From assembly GCA_041592135.1 (NCBI GenBank), contig JBFHQR010000047.1: a DNA stretch of 15,239 nt; one strand, written 5' to 3'. Of the stretch, positions 7,262 through 14,815 are shown piece after piece (the first letter of the stretch is position 1; each line of letters starts with the position of its first letter). The position numbers were made by a program, and so were the translations under genes. Source of the DNA: Porticoccus sp041592135 (GTDB lineage Bacteria > Pseudomonadota > Gammaproteobacteria > Pseudomonadales > Porticoccaceae). The notes under the pieces were generated by a model that saw only the letters and a list, made by a program, of their open reading frames with translations, searched no databases and was not told the DNA's origin.

Positions 7262-9331
7262 TTAGACCTGTCCGTAGCGCTCGCTGCCGCCCAGCCAGCG
7301 CTGGACAATGGCCTGCGCCCTGTCCGGTGATTGCGCCAGCAGCCCGCTGGCGGTGCGCTTGATCTCCGGCAGCAGGTGGCTGTCACGCTGCAGGTCGGCG
7401 ATGCGCAGGGCCATGTCGCCGGTCTGCCGGGTGCCCAGTAGTTCGCCGGGGCCGCGCAGTTCCAGGTCTTTTTCGGCGATCCGAAAACCGTCGTTGCTCT
7501 GGCGCATGATGCGCAACCGCTCGGTGCCCTGTCGCGACAGCGGCGGGCTGTACAGCAGCACACAGTGACTCGCCTGGTTGCCGCGGCCAACCCGACCCCG
7601 CAACTGGTGCAGTTGTGCCAGGCCCAGGCGCTCCGGGTCCTCGATGATCATCAGGCTGGCATTGGGCACGTCGACACCTACTTCGATCACCGTGGTGGCC
7701 ACCAGCAACTGGATATCGCCGCGCTTGAAGTCCGCCATGGTGGCGGCTTTGTCCGCGGGTTTCTGGCGGCCGTGTACCAGGCCGATGTGCAGTTCCGGCA
7801 ACAGCAGGTGCAATTCATCCGCCGTGGCCTCCGCCGCCTGGGCCTCCAGCACATCGGACTCCTCGATCAGGGTGCAAACCCAGTAGGCCTGGCGCCCCTC
7901 GGTGCAGGCGTTGCGAATATGCTCGATGACCTCGGCGCGCCGATGCTTGGCGATCACCACGGTGTTGACGGGAAACCGGCCCGGCGGCAGCTCATCAATG
8001 GTGGAACAGTCCAGGTCCGCATAGGCACTCATGGCCAGGGTGCGGGGGATCGGCGTGGCGGTCATGATCAGCTGGTGGGGCAACAGCGCGCCCTGGCCTT
8101 TCTCGCGCAAGGCAAGGCGCTGGTGGACGCCAAAGCGGTGTTGTTCATCAATGATCGTCAGTCCCAGATTGTGGAAGTTGACCCCTTCCTGGAACAGGGC
8201 ATGGGTGCCGATAACCACCTGTGCGCTGCCGTCTCCGATCAGTTGCAACTGCCGTTCCCGGGCCTTGCCCTTGACTCTGCCGGTGAGCATGGCCAGTTCG
8301 ATGCCCAGGGGTTCCAGCCATTCCTGAAAGCTGTTGCGGTGCTGTTCGGCGAGAATTTCGGTGGGTGCCATGATCGCTGCCTGATAGCCGCTGGCGACAG
8401 CCTGCAATGCCGCCAGTGCTGCCACCACCGTTTTACCGGAGCCGACGTCCCCCTGCACCAGGCGCAGCATGGGATGCGGCCGCGCCAGATCGACGCGGAT
8501 TTCCTCCCGGACCCGCTGCTGGGCCGCGGTGAGGGGAAAGGGCAGGGAAGCCAGAAAGCGCTGCTGCAAACGGTCATCGGCCCGCAGGCAGGGGGCCGGG
8601 TGGCGCTGGATAGCCTGGCGCAGTTGCAGCAGGCTGAGCTGGTGGGCCAGCATTTCCTCAAAGGCGAGCCGCTGCTGGGCGGGGTGGACACCGCTGGTCA
8701 GTTTGTCGAGCGGGGTTGCCGCCGGCGGCCGATGGATAAACTCCAGCGCTTCCATGAGGCTGAGCTGATTCTTCTGTTCCGGCAACAATTCTGGAAGCGA
8801 GTGTTCGCTTACAAGCGAGAGTGACTGCTCGATCACCGCCCGCAACCGCGTCTGGCTGATACCTTCGACAGCGGAATACACCGCCGTCAGGTGCTGTTGC
8901 AGTGGCAGCGGCTGATGTTGATCGAGGAACTGGTATTCCGGGTGGTAGATCTCCAGCCCGGAACTGCCGCGGCGCACCTCCCCAAAGCAGCGCAGGCGAC
9001 CGCCCCTGGCCAGATTCTGGCGCTGGGCGTTGGAGAAATGGAAAAAACGCAGGGTGATGATGCCGGTGTTGTCCTGCAGCCGACACATCAGGCTGCGGCG
9101 CCGGCCAAACACCAGGTCGCAGCCGCGCACTTCGCCCTCGATCACCACGTCGGCGAGGGGTTGCAGGGCGCCGATAGGTGTCACTCTCGTGCGGTCCATG
9201 TAGCGCAAGGGCAGGTGAAACAGCAGGTCCTGGACCGTTGCGATGCCGAGCCTGGCCAGGTTGGCAGCCAACTGGGTGCCGACGCCCCGCAAGCGGGTGA
9301 CCGGCATGGTGGCGAGGAGATTGTCGTTCAC
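7262..9331 (-). CDS. recG: ATP-dependent DNA helicase RecG
   Basis: RecG remodels stalled replication forks and Holliday junctions. The 689-residue length matches E. coli RecG (693). Domains in order: N-terminal helices with the RLRGVGTQLAANL helix-hairpin-helix-like stretch (13-26); the OB-fold wedge at about 60-150; helicase motif I GDVGSGKT (294-301); motif II DEQH (395-398); motif III MTATPIPRT (about 424-432); motif VI QLRGRVGRG; and the RecG-specific C-terminal motif FRIAEKDLELRGPGE. All catalytic residues are present. The start is GTG 9331, whose last two bases form part of the oxyR stop codon (GTGA overlap), so recG is probably translated by coupling to oxyR. An oxyR-recG operon is known from Pseudomonas aeruginosa. 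I see no clear terminator after the stop codon. Confidence 0.96.
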   Translation of the reverse strand: MNDNLLATMPVTRLRGVGTQLAANLARLGIATVQDLLFHLPLRYMDRTRVTPIGALQPLADVVIEGEVRGCDLVFGRRRSLMCRLQDNTGIITLRFFHFSNAQRQNLARGGRLRCFGEVRRGSSGLEIYHPEYQFLDQHQPLPLQQHLTAVYSAVEGISQTRLRAVIEQSLSLVSEHSLPELLPEQKNQLSLMEALEFIHRPPAATPLDKLTSGVHPAQQRLAFEEMLAHQLSLLQLRQAIQRHPAPCLRADDRLQQRFLASLPFPLTAAQQRVREEIRVDLARPHPMLRLVQGDVGSGKTVVAALAALQAVASGYQAAIMAPTEILAEQHRNSFQEWLEPLGIELAMLTGRVKGKARERQLQLIGDGSAQVVIGTHALFQEGVNFHNLGLTIIDEQHRFGVHQRLALREKGQGALLPHQLIMTATPIPRTLAMSAYADLDCSTIDELPPGRFPVNTVVIAKHRRAEVIEHIRNACTEGRQAYWVCTLIEESDVLEAQAAEATADELHLLLPELHIGLVHGRQKPADKAATMADFKRGDIQLLVATTVIEVGVDVPNASLMIIEDPERLGLAQLHQLRGRVGRGNQASHCVLLYSPPLSRQGTERLRIMRQSNDGFRIAEKDLELRGPGELLGTRQTGDMALRIADLQRDSHLLPEIKRTASGLLAQSPDRAQAIVQRWLGGSERYGQV

Positions 9332-10257
9332 GGGGCAGTGGGGCAGCTGGGCAGGGAATGCTGTTTGATGGCATCCCGCAGCGCATCGATGGCCTTGTGG
9401 CGGGGAAAACTGGCGCGCCAGGCCAGTGCCACGGTGCGGCAGGGTGCCGGAGCGGCGAACTCGCGGGTGACCAGCAAGCCCTCCCTGTAACCGGAGTTAA
9501 TGGCGGCGGACAGGGGCAGGATGGTGATGCCGAGGCGCGACGCGACCATATGGCGCAGGGTCTCCAGGGAGCTGCCTTCGCTGTGGGTGCGAATTTGGCG
9601 CTGCTGTTCATCCAGGTGCTGGTTGAGGTGGGGCAGTGCTTCGCGAACCTGGTCGCCGAAACAATGTCCCTCGCCGAGCAGCAGGACGTTCTCATTTTCC
9701 AGGTTCGCCGGGGCGATGCGGTCTTTTTGCGCCAGCGGATGGTCGCTGGGTACCAGCACCACAAAAGGCTCGGAGTAGAGTGGCTGGGTCACCACATCTG
9801 GTTCCGTGAAAGGCAGGGCAATGATAATTACGTCCAGTTCACCCTTGCGCAGCCGCTGTCGCAGGGTGGCGGTAAACCCCTCCTCGACGACCAGTGGCAT
9901 CTGCGGCACATTCTTTTGCAGGGCGGGGATAAAGTTGGGAAACAGGTAGGGGCCGATGGTAAAGATGGCCCCCACATGGAGCGGTGTTTTGAGTTGATCC
10001 TTGCCGGCGGAGGCGATGTCCTTGATCGAGGCGCTCTCTTCCAGTACCCGCTGGGCCTGGGAAACCACCTGTTCACCGATGGGAGTGGGGCGGACACTGT
10101 TTTTGGAGCGCTCGAACAACTCCACCCCCAGCTCCTGCTCGAGCTTCTTGACGGCGATGCTCAGGGTGGGCTGGCTGACGTGACAGAGTTCAGCCGCCTG
10201 GCCAAAATGCTGTTGCTGTGCCAGTGTCACGATGTAGCGCAATTCGGTGAGAGTCAT
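9328..10257 (-). CDS. oxyR: Hydrogen-peroxide-responsive LysR-type regulator OxyR, lacking the resolving cysteine
   Basis: This 309-residue LysR-type regulator has an N-terminal winged helix-turn-helix (about 1-60: MTLTELRYIV, HFGQAAELCHVSQPTLS, ELGVELFERS) and a C-terminal sensing domain. OxyR-specific features are Thr100 in FTIGPYLFP, LLLGEGHCFGDQ with Cys199 at exactly the E. coli peroxidatic position, SSLETLRHMVAS, and RTVALAWRASFPRHKAI. In E. coli and Pseudomonas OxyR, Cys208 forms the disulfide with Cys199; here residue 208 is Leu (VREALP; bases read GAA GCA CTG CCC). Other cysteines are at 25, 273 and 305. Start ATG 10257 is fixed by AGGAGG 8 bases upstream and by the usual MTLTELRY terminus; a further 12 codons upstream are open but unlikely. 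recG overlaps its 3' end. Family identity is strong; how it senses peroxide is open. Confidence 0.94.
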   Translation of the reverse strand: MTLTELRYIVTLAQQQHFGQAAELCHVSQPTLSIAVKKLEQELGVELFERSKNSVRPTPIGEQVVSQAQRVLEESASIKDIASAGKDQLKTPLHVGAIFTIGPYLFPNFIPALQKNVPQMPLVVEEGFTATLRQRLRKGELDVIIIALPFTEPDVVTQPLYSEPFVVLVPSDHPLAQKDRIAPANLENENVLLLGEGHCFGDQVREALPHLNQHLDEQQRQIRTHSEGSSLETLRHMVASRLGITILPLSAAINSGYREGLLVTREFAAPAPCRTVALAWRASFPRHKAIDALRDAIKQHSLPSCPTAP

Positions 10258-10312
10258 AGGTGGTTCCTCCTGATGCAATAATAGTAAAAACAAATTGAAA
10301 AGGAAAAGCTAA
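10258..10312. promoter_or_regulatory. Shared divergent promoter region between oxyR and the epimerase-like gene
   Basis: This 55-base AT-rich gap must hold the start signals of both genes. For oxyR, TATTAT (10283-10278, minus) is a possible -10 element with no good -35. AGGAGG (10271-10266, minus) decides the oxyR start. LysR-type regulators usually bind between themselves and a divergent gene, so an OxyR site here is expected by family habit. I cannot point to a clean ATAG-repeat OxyR motif. Confidence 0.45.
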
Positions 10313-11191
10313 TTGAAAGTACTATTTATTGGCTGCGGTGATCTCGCCCTGCGTGCCATCCGCCAGTTGCGTGAAACCCCGCAGCCGGGATACCCGGAAG
10401 TTATCTGCCACGGGTTGCGCCGCCGGGTCGAGCTGCTGCCTGAAACCTTGCTGGCAACAGCCGGGGATAGCCGTGACAGCGCAGCGCTGACGGCGCTGTT
10501 GGACGCGCAGCAGTTTGATGTACTGGCGGTAACACTGACCCCGGAGGAGATGAGCGAGCGGGGCTATCGCGACAGCTATGTGGCCGGTGCCCGGTCGTTG
10601 GCGCGGGCACTGGAACAAACCTGTTGCCAGCCGCGCGGCGTCATTTGGGCTTCCAGTACCGGTGTCTATGGCCAGCACAACGGCGAGTGGGTGGATGAGC
10701 TGGCCGAGACGGTGCCTGCGTCCTACCGCGGCAAGTGCCTGCTAGAGGCCGAGGAGATCATTGCCCAGCTGCCCGTGGCGTCTGTGGTGTTGAGATATTC
10801 AGGTATCTACGGGCCGGGCCGGGGGCGCCTGCTACAGCAGGTAAAAGCGGGGCGGATAGCACCGTCCGCGCCGGTGCAGTGGAGCAACCGAATCCACGCC
10901 GAGGACGCCGCCGGGGTGATGGTGCATATCCTGCGCAGGTGGCAGCGGGGTGAGGCCTTGCTGCCCTGCTATCTGGCGACCGATAACGAACCGGTGCCTC
11001 TGCACGAGGTACATGCCTGGTTGGCGGCGCGCTTGGTACCGGCTGCGGCGGCGAGGGGAGCGGATCAGGCCGGCAGCGGCGCGGGCAATCGCCGCTGTGC
11101 GAACAGGCGGTTGCGGGACAGCGGTTTTGTGTTCCGTTATCCCACGTTCCGGGAGGGGTATCTTGAGCTGCTGGCAGAGGGCCGGGAATGA
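10313..11191 (+). CDS. NAD(P)-dependent epimerase/short-chain dehydrogenase-like protein (YeeZ type)
   Basis: The 292-residue protein has an N-terminal Rossmann nucleotide-binding start, MKVLFIGCGDLALRAIRQL (a GxGxxA variant of the glycine motif), and continues as an extended short-chain dehydrogenase/epimerase: VLAVTLTPEE, WASSTGVYG with the Ser-Ser-Thr active-site strand, LRYSGIYGPGRG, and NRIHAEDAA. The expected YxxxK pair is only loosely present (YRGKCLLEAE, about 139-148), so catalysis is uncertain. Such proteins are usually annotated as NAD-dependent epimerase/dehydratase of unknown substrate. The start is TTG 10313, chosen because the Rossmann strand begins at once and AGGAAAAG lies just upstream. 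It is divergent from oxyR and its stop lies 6 bases from the convergent ridA stop. A link to oxidative stress is only suggested by position. Confidence 0.8.
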   Translation: MKVLFIGCGDLALRAIRQLRETPQPGYPEVICHGLRRRVELLPETLLATAGDSRDSAALTALLDAQQFDVLAVTLTPEEMSERGYRDSYVAGARSLARALEQTCCQPRGVIWASSTGVYGQHNGEWVDELAETVPASYRGKCLLEAEEIIAQLPVASVVLRYSGIYGPGRGRLLQQVKAGRIAPSAPVQWSNRIHAEDAAGVMVHILRRWQRGEALLPCYLATDNEPVPLHEVHAWLAARLVPAAAARGADQAGSGAGNRRCANRRLRDSGFVFRYPTFREGYLELLAEGRE

Positions 11192-11197
11192 TCCGGC

Positions 11198-11581
11198 TCA
11201 GATCACCATAATGCCGTCCATTTCCACGCCGACACCCTTGGGCAGTTCCTTGACGCCGATGGCGGCGCGGGCCGGGTAGGGTTCCGCAAAATGGCGGGCC
11301 ATGATCTCGTTGACCGTGGCGAAGTTGCCCAGGTCGGTGAGGAAGATATTCAGTTTGACGATGTCCTTGAGGGTGCCGCCAGCCTCTTCGCAAACGGCGG
11401 TGAGATTCCGGAAAACCTGTTCGATTTCCGCGGCAATACCGCCTTCCACCACGGTCATGGTCTGCGGGTCCAGTGGAATCTGGCCCGACAGGTAGACGGT
11501 ATTGTTGACCTTGACGGCCTGGGAATAGGTGCCGATGGCGGCGGGGGCTTTTTCCGTGCTGATGACGGCTTTATTTAACAT
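11198..11581 (-). CDS. ridA: Reactive intermediate/imine deaminase RidA (YjgF/YER057c/UK114 family)
   Basis: RidA hydrolyses reactive enamine/imine intermediates released by PLP enzymes such as threonine dehydratase, producing ketoacids and ammonia. The 127-residue length matches E. coli RidA (128). Key features are APAAIGTYSQAV (12-23), LSGQIPLDP (31-39), Arg105 in YPARAAIGV, and Glu120 in GVEMDG near the C-terminus. Arg105 and Glu120 are the residues that define the active Rid class. The start ATG 11581 is supported by GAGGAA upstream. It follows spoT by 18 bases and is almost certainly in the same transcript. The usual CV pair after Arg105 is AI here, a mild variation. Confidence 0.95.
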   Translation of the reverse strand: MLNKAVISTEKAPAAIGTYSQAVKVNNTVYLSGQIPLDPQTMTVVEGGIAAEIEQVFRNLTAVCEEAGGTLKDIVKLNIFLTDLGNFATVNEIMARHFAEPYPARAAIGVKELPKGVGVEMDGIMVI

Positions 11582-11599
11582 GTGGGGTTCCTCGATAAA

Positions 11600-13702
11600 C
11601 TAATTTTTGGTGCGGTACACCCGCTGCACCTGTTTCAGGCCGCGGATACGCCGCATCACGTTGGCCAGGTGAATGCGACCTTTTACGTCGATCACCAGAT
11701 CCACAATGCTGGAATGGGCATCCCGTTCTTTGACGCTGATCTGGTGAATGGTGGCTTCACTCTCGGTGATGCGCGATGCCAGGGTGGCGATAATGCCGCG
11801 CTCCGCCACCAGTTCCACTTTGAATTCCACCGGGAAGTCGCCGCTCACATTGGGCGACCAGTTGAGTGAAATGCATTTTTCAACGTTGGTGCGAATCTCA
11901 TTGAGATTTTTGCAGGCGTCGCGGTGCACCACCAGGCCGCGACCGGGACTGAGGTGGCCCATGATCGGGTCGCCGGGAATCGGGTGGCAGCAGCGGGCAT
12001 AGTTGATAATCAGCCCGTCGCTGGTGTCGATCATGATTGGTGAGTCGAATGCCTCCGGCGTCAGCTCCTTGCGCATGGAGGGCGGCGCCATCAGGTTGGC
12101 CACCGCGTAGGCCAGGCGGTTGCCCAGGCCGATCTGTTCCAGCACCTCCTCGAAGGTGGCGGCGCCGGTTTCCGTCAGCAGTCGCTTGATCCAGGATTTG
12201 CGAATGCTCTGGTAGCTGGTGCCAAAGTTGTCCAGCGCCCGGTCCAGCAGCCGTTTGCCCAGCTCCACCGATTCCTCGTGCTGCTGGTGTTTGAGGAAGT
12301 GGCGGATGGCGCTGCGGGCCTTGGCGGTGACCACAAAATTCAGCCAGGACGGGTTGGGCTGGGCATCCCGGGCGGTGATGATGGAGACCTTGCTGCCGCT
12401 GTGCAGCGGTTCCGACAGGGAGGTGAGCTGGCCATTGATCTTGCTGGCCACACAGCTGTTGCCCACGTCGGTGTGCACCGCGTAGGCAAAGTCCACCGCG
12501 GTGGCGCCCAGGGGCAGGGAGACAATCTGCCCTTTGGGGGTAAAGACGTAAACCTCGTCCGGGAACAGGTCGGCTTTGACGTGTTCGATAAACTCCAGGG
12601 AGTTGCCGGCTTTCTGCTGGATCTCCAGCAGGCCCTGTACCCAGCGGTTGGCGCGGGGGCTGCCCCCCTCATTGGATTTGTAGAGCCAGTGGGCGGCAAT
12701 GCCAAAGTTGGCCATGGCATCCATGTCGCGGGTGCGAATCTGCACCTCGATGGGTACGCCGTGCATGCCCACCAGCACGGTGTGCAGTGACTGGTAGCCA
12801 TTCACCTTGGGAATGGCGATGTAGTCCTTGAATTCACCGGGCACCGGCTTGAACAGGTTGTGAATGACGCCGAGGGTGCGGTAGCAGTCGTCTACGGATT
12901 CCACCACGATGCGGAAAGCGAACACATCCATGATGTCGCGAAAGGACTTCCGCTTGTTTTTCATCTTCTGGTAGATGCTCCAGAGATGCTTTTCGCGGCC
13001 GCTCACATCGGCGCTGATCAGCTCCTTGTCCAGGCGGACTTCGATGCTGTTCTTGATATCCTCGACGATCTCCCTGCGGTGACCGCGGGCCGCTTTCAGT
13101 GCCTCCCGCATGCGCTGGTAGCGCATCGGGTGCATGGTGGCGAAGCCCAGCTCCTCGAATTCGATTCGGATATCGTTGATGCCGAGGCGCTGGGCGATGG
13201 GCGCATAGATTTCCAGGGTTTCCCGGGCGATGCGGCGACGTTTGGCGGCACTCAACACCTTGAGGGTGCGCATGTTGTGCAGCCGGTCAGCCAGTTTCAC
13301 CAGCATCACCCGGATGTCCTTGGCCATGGCCAGGGTCATCTTCTGGAAATTTTCCGCCTGCTGTTCCGCCTTGGAGGCAAACTCGATCTCGGTCAGCTTG
13401 CTGACCCCGTCCACCAGTTCGGCCACCGTGGGGCCGAAGCGGGCACTCAGGTCATCCTTGCTGACATGGGTGTCCTCGATGACATCGTGCAACAGTGCCG
13501 CCATCAGGCTCTCGGCATCGAGATGCATGTTGGCGAGAATGATGGCGACGGCTACCGGGTGGGTGATGTACGGCTCGCCGCTCTGGCGAAACTGACCCTC
13601 GTGGCACTGTGCTGCGAACTGGTGGGCGTTGAGTATTTCCTGGACTTGGGCGGGTTCGAGGTAGGAGGAAAGCTTTTCGCTCAGAACATCAATGGCTTGC
13701 AA
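11600..13702 (-). CDS. spoT: Bifunctional (p)ppGpp synthetase/hydrolase SpoT
   Basis: SpoT hydrolyses and, under some stresses, makes the alarmone (p)ppGpp. The 700-residue length matches E. coli SpoT (702). Domains in order: HD hydrolase at about 20-200 with HDVIED at 72-77, the same positions as in E. coli; synthetase at about 235-340 with GREKHLWSIYQKM, YIAIPKVNGYQSLHT and EVQIRT; TGS at about 384-445 with HTDVGNSC; a zinc-finger-like region with YARCCHPIPGD; and a C-terminal ACT domain ending QRVYRTKN. The hydrolase is intact. In the synthetase the charge-determining motif reads EFKD (290-293) rather than RxKD as in most bifunctional enzymes. The start is TTG 13702: the first in-frame ATG is far inside the HD domain, and GGGGGGAA lies 3-4 bases upstream. 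It lies 20 bases after rpoZ and ridA follows. Confidence 0.96.
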   Translation of the reverse strand: MQAIDVLSEKLSSYLEPAQVQEILNAHQFAAQCHEGQFRQSGEPYITHPVAVAIILANMHLDAESLMAALLHDVIEDTHVSKDDLSARFGPTVAELVDGVSKLTEIEFASKAEQQAENFQKMTLAMAKDIRVMLVKLADRLHNMRTLKVLSAAKRRRIARETLEIYAPIAQRLGINDIRIEFEELGFATMHPMRYQRMREALKAARGHRREIVEDIKNSIEVRLDKELISADVSGREKHLWSIYQKMKNKRKSFRDIMDVFAFRIVVESVDDCYRTLGVIHNLFKPVPGEFKDYIAIPKVNGYQSLHTVLVGMHGVPIEVQIRTRDMDAMANFGIAAHWLYKSNEGGSPRANRWVQGLLEIQQKAGNSLEFIEHVKADLFPDEVYVFTPKGQIVSLPLGATAVDFAYAVHTDVGNSCVASKINGQLTSLSEPLHSGSKVSIITARDAQPNPSWLNFVVTAKARSAIRHFLKHQQHEESVELGKRLLDRALDNFGTSYQSIRKSWIKRLLTETGAATFEEVLEQIGLGNRLAYAVANLMAPPSMRKELTPEAFDSPIMIDTSDGLIINYARCCHPIPGDPIMGHLSPGRGLVVHRDACKNLNEIRTNVEKCISLNWSPNVSGDFPVEFKVELVAERGIIATLASRITESEATIHQISVKERDAHSSIVDLVIDVKGRIHLANVMRRIRGLKQVQRVYRTKN

Positions 13703-13722
13703 GATTCCCCCCGGGACACCGG

Positions 13723-14022
13723 TTACTCGGCTTCAGGGGCTTCGGGCTGCTCGGCAACAACCGCGTCTTCTCCGGCTTCGCTGCTGTCGGCTTCCATCAG
13801 CAGTGTGGTTTCCGGCTCTTCCTTCTCGTCGAGGATGCTGGCGGTGATAAAGCCCTCTTCAATCTCCCGCAATGCCATGACGGTAGGTTTGTCATTTTCC
13901 CAGGGCAGGTGAGGTTGTTTGCCGCCCACAGCGAGTTGGCGGGCGCGTTTGGAGCTGACCATGACCAGCTCAAAGCGATTGTCGACATGGTCGAGACAGT
14001 CTTCCACGGTAATACGGGCCAT
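13723..14022 (-). CDS. rpoZ: RNA polymerase omega subunit
   Basis: Omega chaperones the beta' subunit, and in E. coli it forms one of the ppGpp sites on RNA polymerase. The 99-residue protein begins with the family signature MARITVEDCLDHVDNRFELV, then SSKRARQL, and ends its conserved core with KPTVMALREIEEG. Residues from about 66 on are an acidic tail (EKEEPE, SSEAGEDA, EQPEAPEAE), a little longer than in E. coli omega (91 residues). ATG 14022 has a modest GGAA upstream. It lies between gmk and spoT, the usual gammaproteobacterial order. A hairpin terminator-like element separates it from gmk, so it may need its own promoter or depend on read-through. Confidence 0.95.
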   Translation of the reverse strand: MARITVEDCLDHVDNRFELVMVSSKRARQLAVGGKQPHLPWENDKPTVMALREIEEGFITASILDEKEEPETTLLMEADSSEAGEDAVVAEQPEAPEAE

Positions 14023-14073
14023 ACTTGATTCCGTTGTTCAGTTGAGTGCGGTTGGGTTGCAACCGGCAGAGAC

Positions 14074-14097
14074 AAAATCCCGCGGCGTGCCGCGGGA
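14074..14097 (-). terminator. Intrinsic-terminator-like hairpin between gmk and rpoZ
   Basis: On the minus strand the 8-base-pair GC-only-core stem TCCCGCGG (14097-14090) / CCGCGGGA (14085-14078) with a 4-base loop is followed directly by TTTTGTCTC. It stands 26 bases after the gmk stop and within the 101-base gmk-rpoZ gap. It has the shape of a Rho-independent terminator or partial attenuator. The T run is short, so read-through is likely. Confidence 0.65.
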
Positions 14098-14123
14098 CTC
14101 TCGAGTTTACAAAATTGCGCCAG

Positions 14124-14741
14124 TCAGGACAACAAGTCCTTGAGTAAATTAGCGTTGCGCTGGCACTGGCTGCCCAGTCGCAGGCGATGGCAGGTAACGA
14201 TGGCCTGCAATTCGGCCAGCGCCCTGTCGAACTGGTCATTGATCACCAGGTAGTCCGCCTCCACGTAGTGGGACAGCTCCTGTTGGGCTTCCGCCAGGCG
14301 GTGGCGGATGACCGATTCATCGTCCTGACCGCGCCCGGTGAGCCGCTGTTCCAGCACCGCCAGGGAGGGGGGCAGGATGAAAATGCCAATACAATCGGGC
14401 ACCAGGCGGCGGATCTGCTCCGCCCCCTGCCAGTCGATTTCCAGAATCACATCCTGTCCGCTGTCGAGGGTTTGCGCCACCCAGTCGCGGGACGTGCCGT
14501 AGTAATTATTGAAGACCCGGGCGTGCTCGAGAAAAGCGGACGCCCCGAGCATGGTCATGAAGGTGTTTTCATCCACAAAGTGATAATTGACCCCATCCCG
14601 CTCCCCGGGCCGCATGGGGCGGGTGGTGTGGGAAACGGAGACCGTGATGCCGCCACATTGTTTAAGCAGTGCATTGACCAGACTGGTCTTGCCGGCCCCG
14701 GAGGGGGCAGAAATGGTATACAGGGTACCGCGTGTGGACAT
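14124..14741 (-). CDS. gmk: Guanylate kinase
   Basis: Gmk phosphorylates GMP to GDP with ATP, feeding GTP and (p)ppGpp pools. From ATG 14741 it is 205 residues, close to E. coli Gmk (207). Visible motifs: P-loop APSGAGKT at about 12-19, SHTTRPMRPGERDGVNYHFV (GMP-binding region), GTSRDWV, ILEIDWQGA, and the lid region RLTGRGQDDESVIRHRL. A longer in-frame start at ATG 14807 would add 22 polar residues (MNRISPIQ...) not found in relatives. The TATAAT promoter just upstream would leave that start almost without a leader, so 14741 is preferred, although its GGGGGAG is 12 bases away. The gene probably heads the transcript toward rpoZ, spoT and ridA. Confidence 0.94.
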   Translation of the reverse strand: MSTRGTLYTISAPSGAGKTSLVNALLKQCGGITVSVSHTTRPMRPGERDGVNYHFVDENTFMTMLGASAFLEHARVFNNYYGTSRDWVAQTLDSGQDVILEIDWQGAEQIRRLVPDCIGIFILPPSLAVLEQRLTGRGQDDESVIRHRLAEAQQELSHYVEADYLVINDQFDRALAELQAIVTCHRLRLGSQCQRNANLLKDLLS

Positions 14742-14757
14742 GGATGCCGCTTGCTCC

Positions 14758-14773
14758 CCCTCTGAGGCAGAGG
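14758..14773 (-). promoter_or_regulatory. Small leader hairpin before the gmk ribosome binding site
   Basis: CCTCTG and CAGAGG form a perfect 6-base inverted repeat around a 3-base loop (14773-14759). In the gmk leader RNA this stem touches the GGGGGAG that would serve as ribosome binding site for ATG 14741. It could influence translation, or be chance. Confidence 0.3.
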
Positions 14774-14815
14774 ACTGATGCTGTTGGATGGGAGATATTC
14801 TGTTCATGGCCAGGG

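Noticed and set aside
7565..8824. A 419-codon plus-strand open frame inside recG
   Set aside because: It is antisense to the conserved helicase motifs of RecG and shows no family signature of its own.
8658..9764. A 368-codon minus-strand open frame bridging oxyR and recG
   Set aside because: It is an alternate frame of the two genes, Pro/Arg/Ser-rich, and the true frames have full family motifs.
9358..10281. A 307-codon plus-strand open frame over oxyR
   Set aside because: It mirrors oxyR on the opposite strand; Gly/Gln/Leu-rich with no recognisable domain.
12860..13912. A 350-codon plus-strand open frame over spoT and rpoZ
   Set aside because: Antisense shadow of two well-identified genes.
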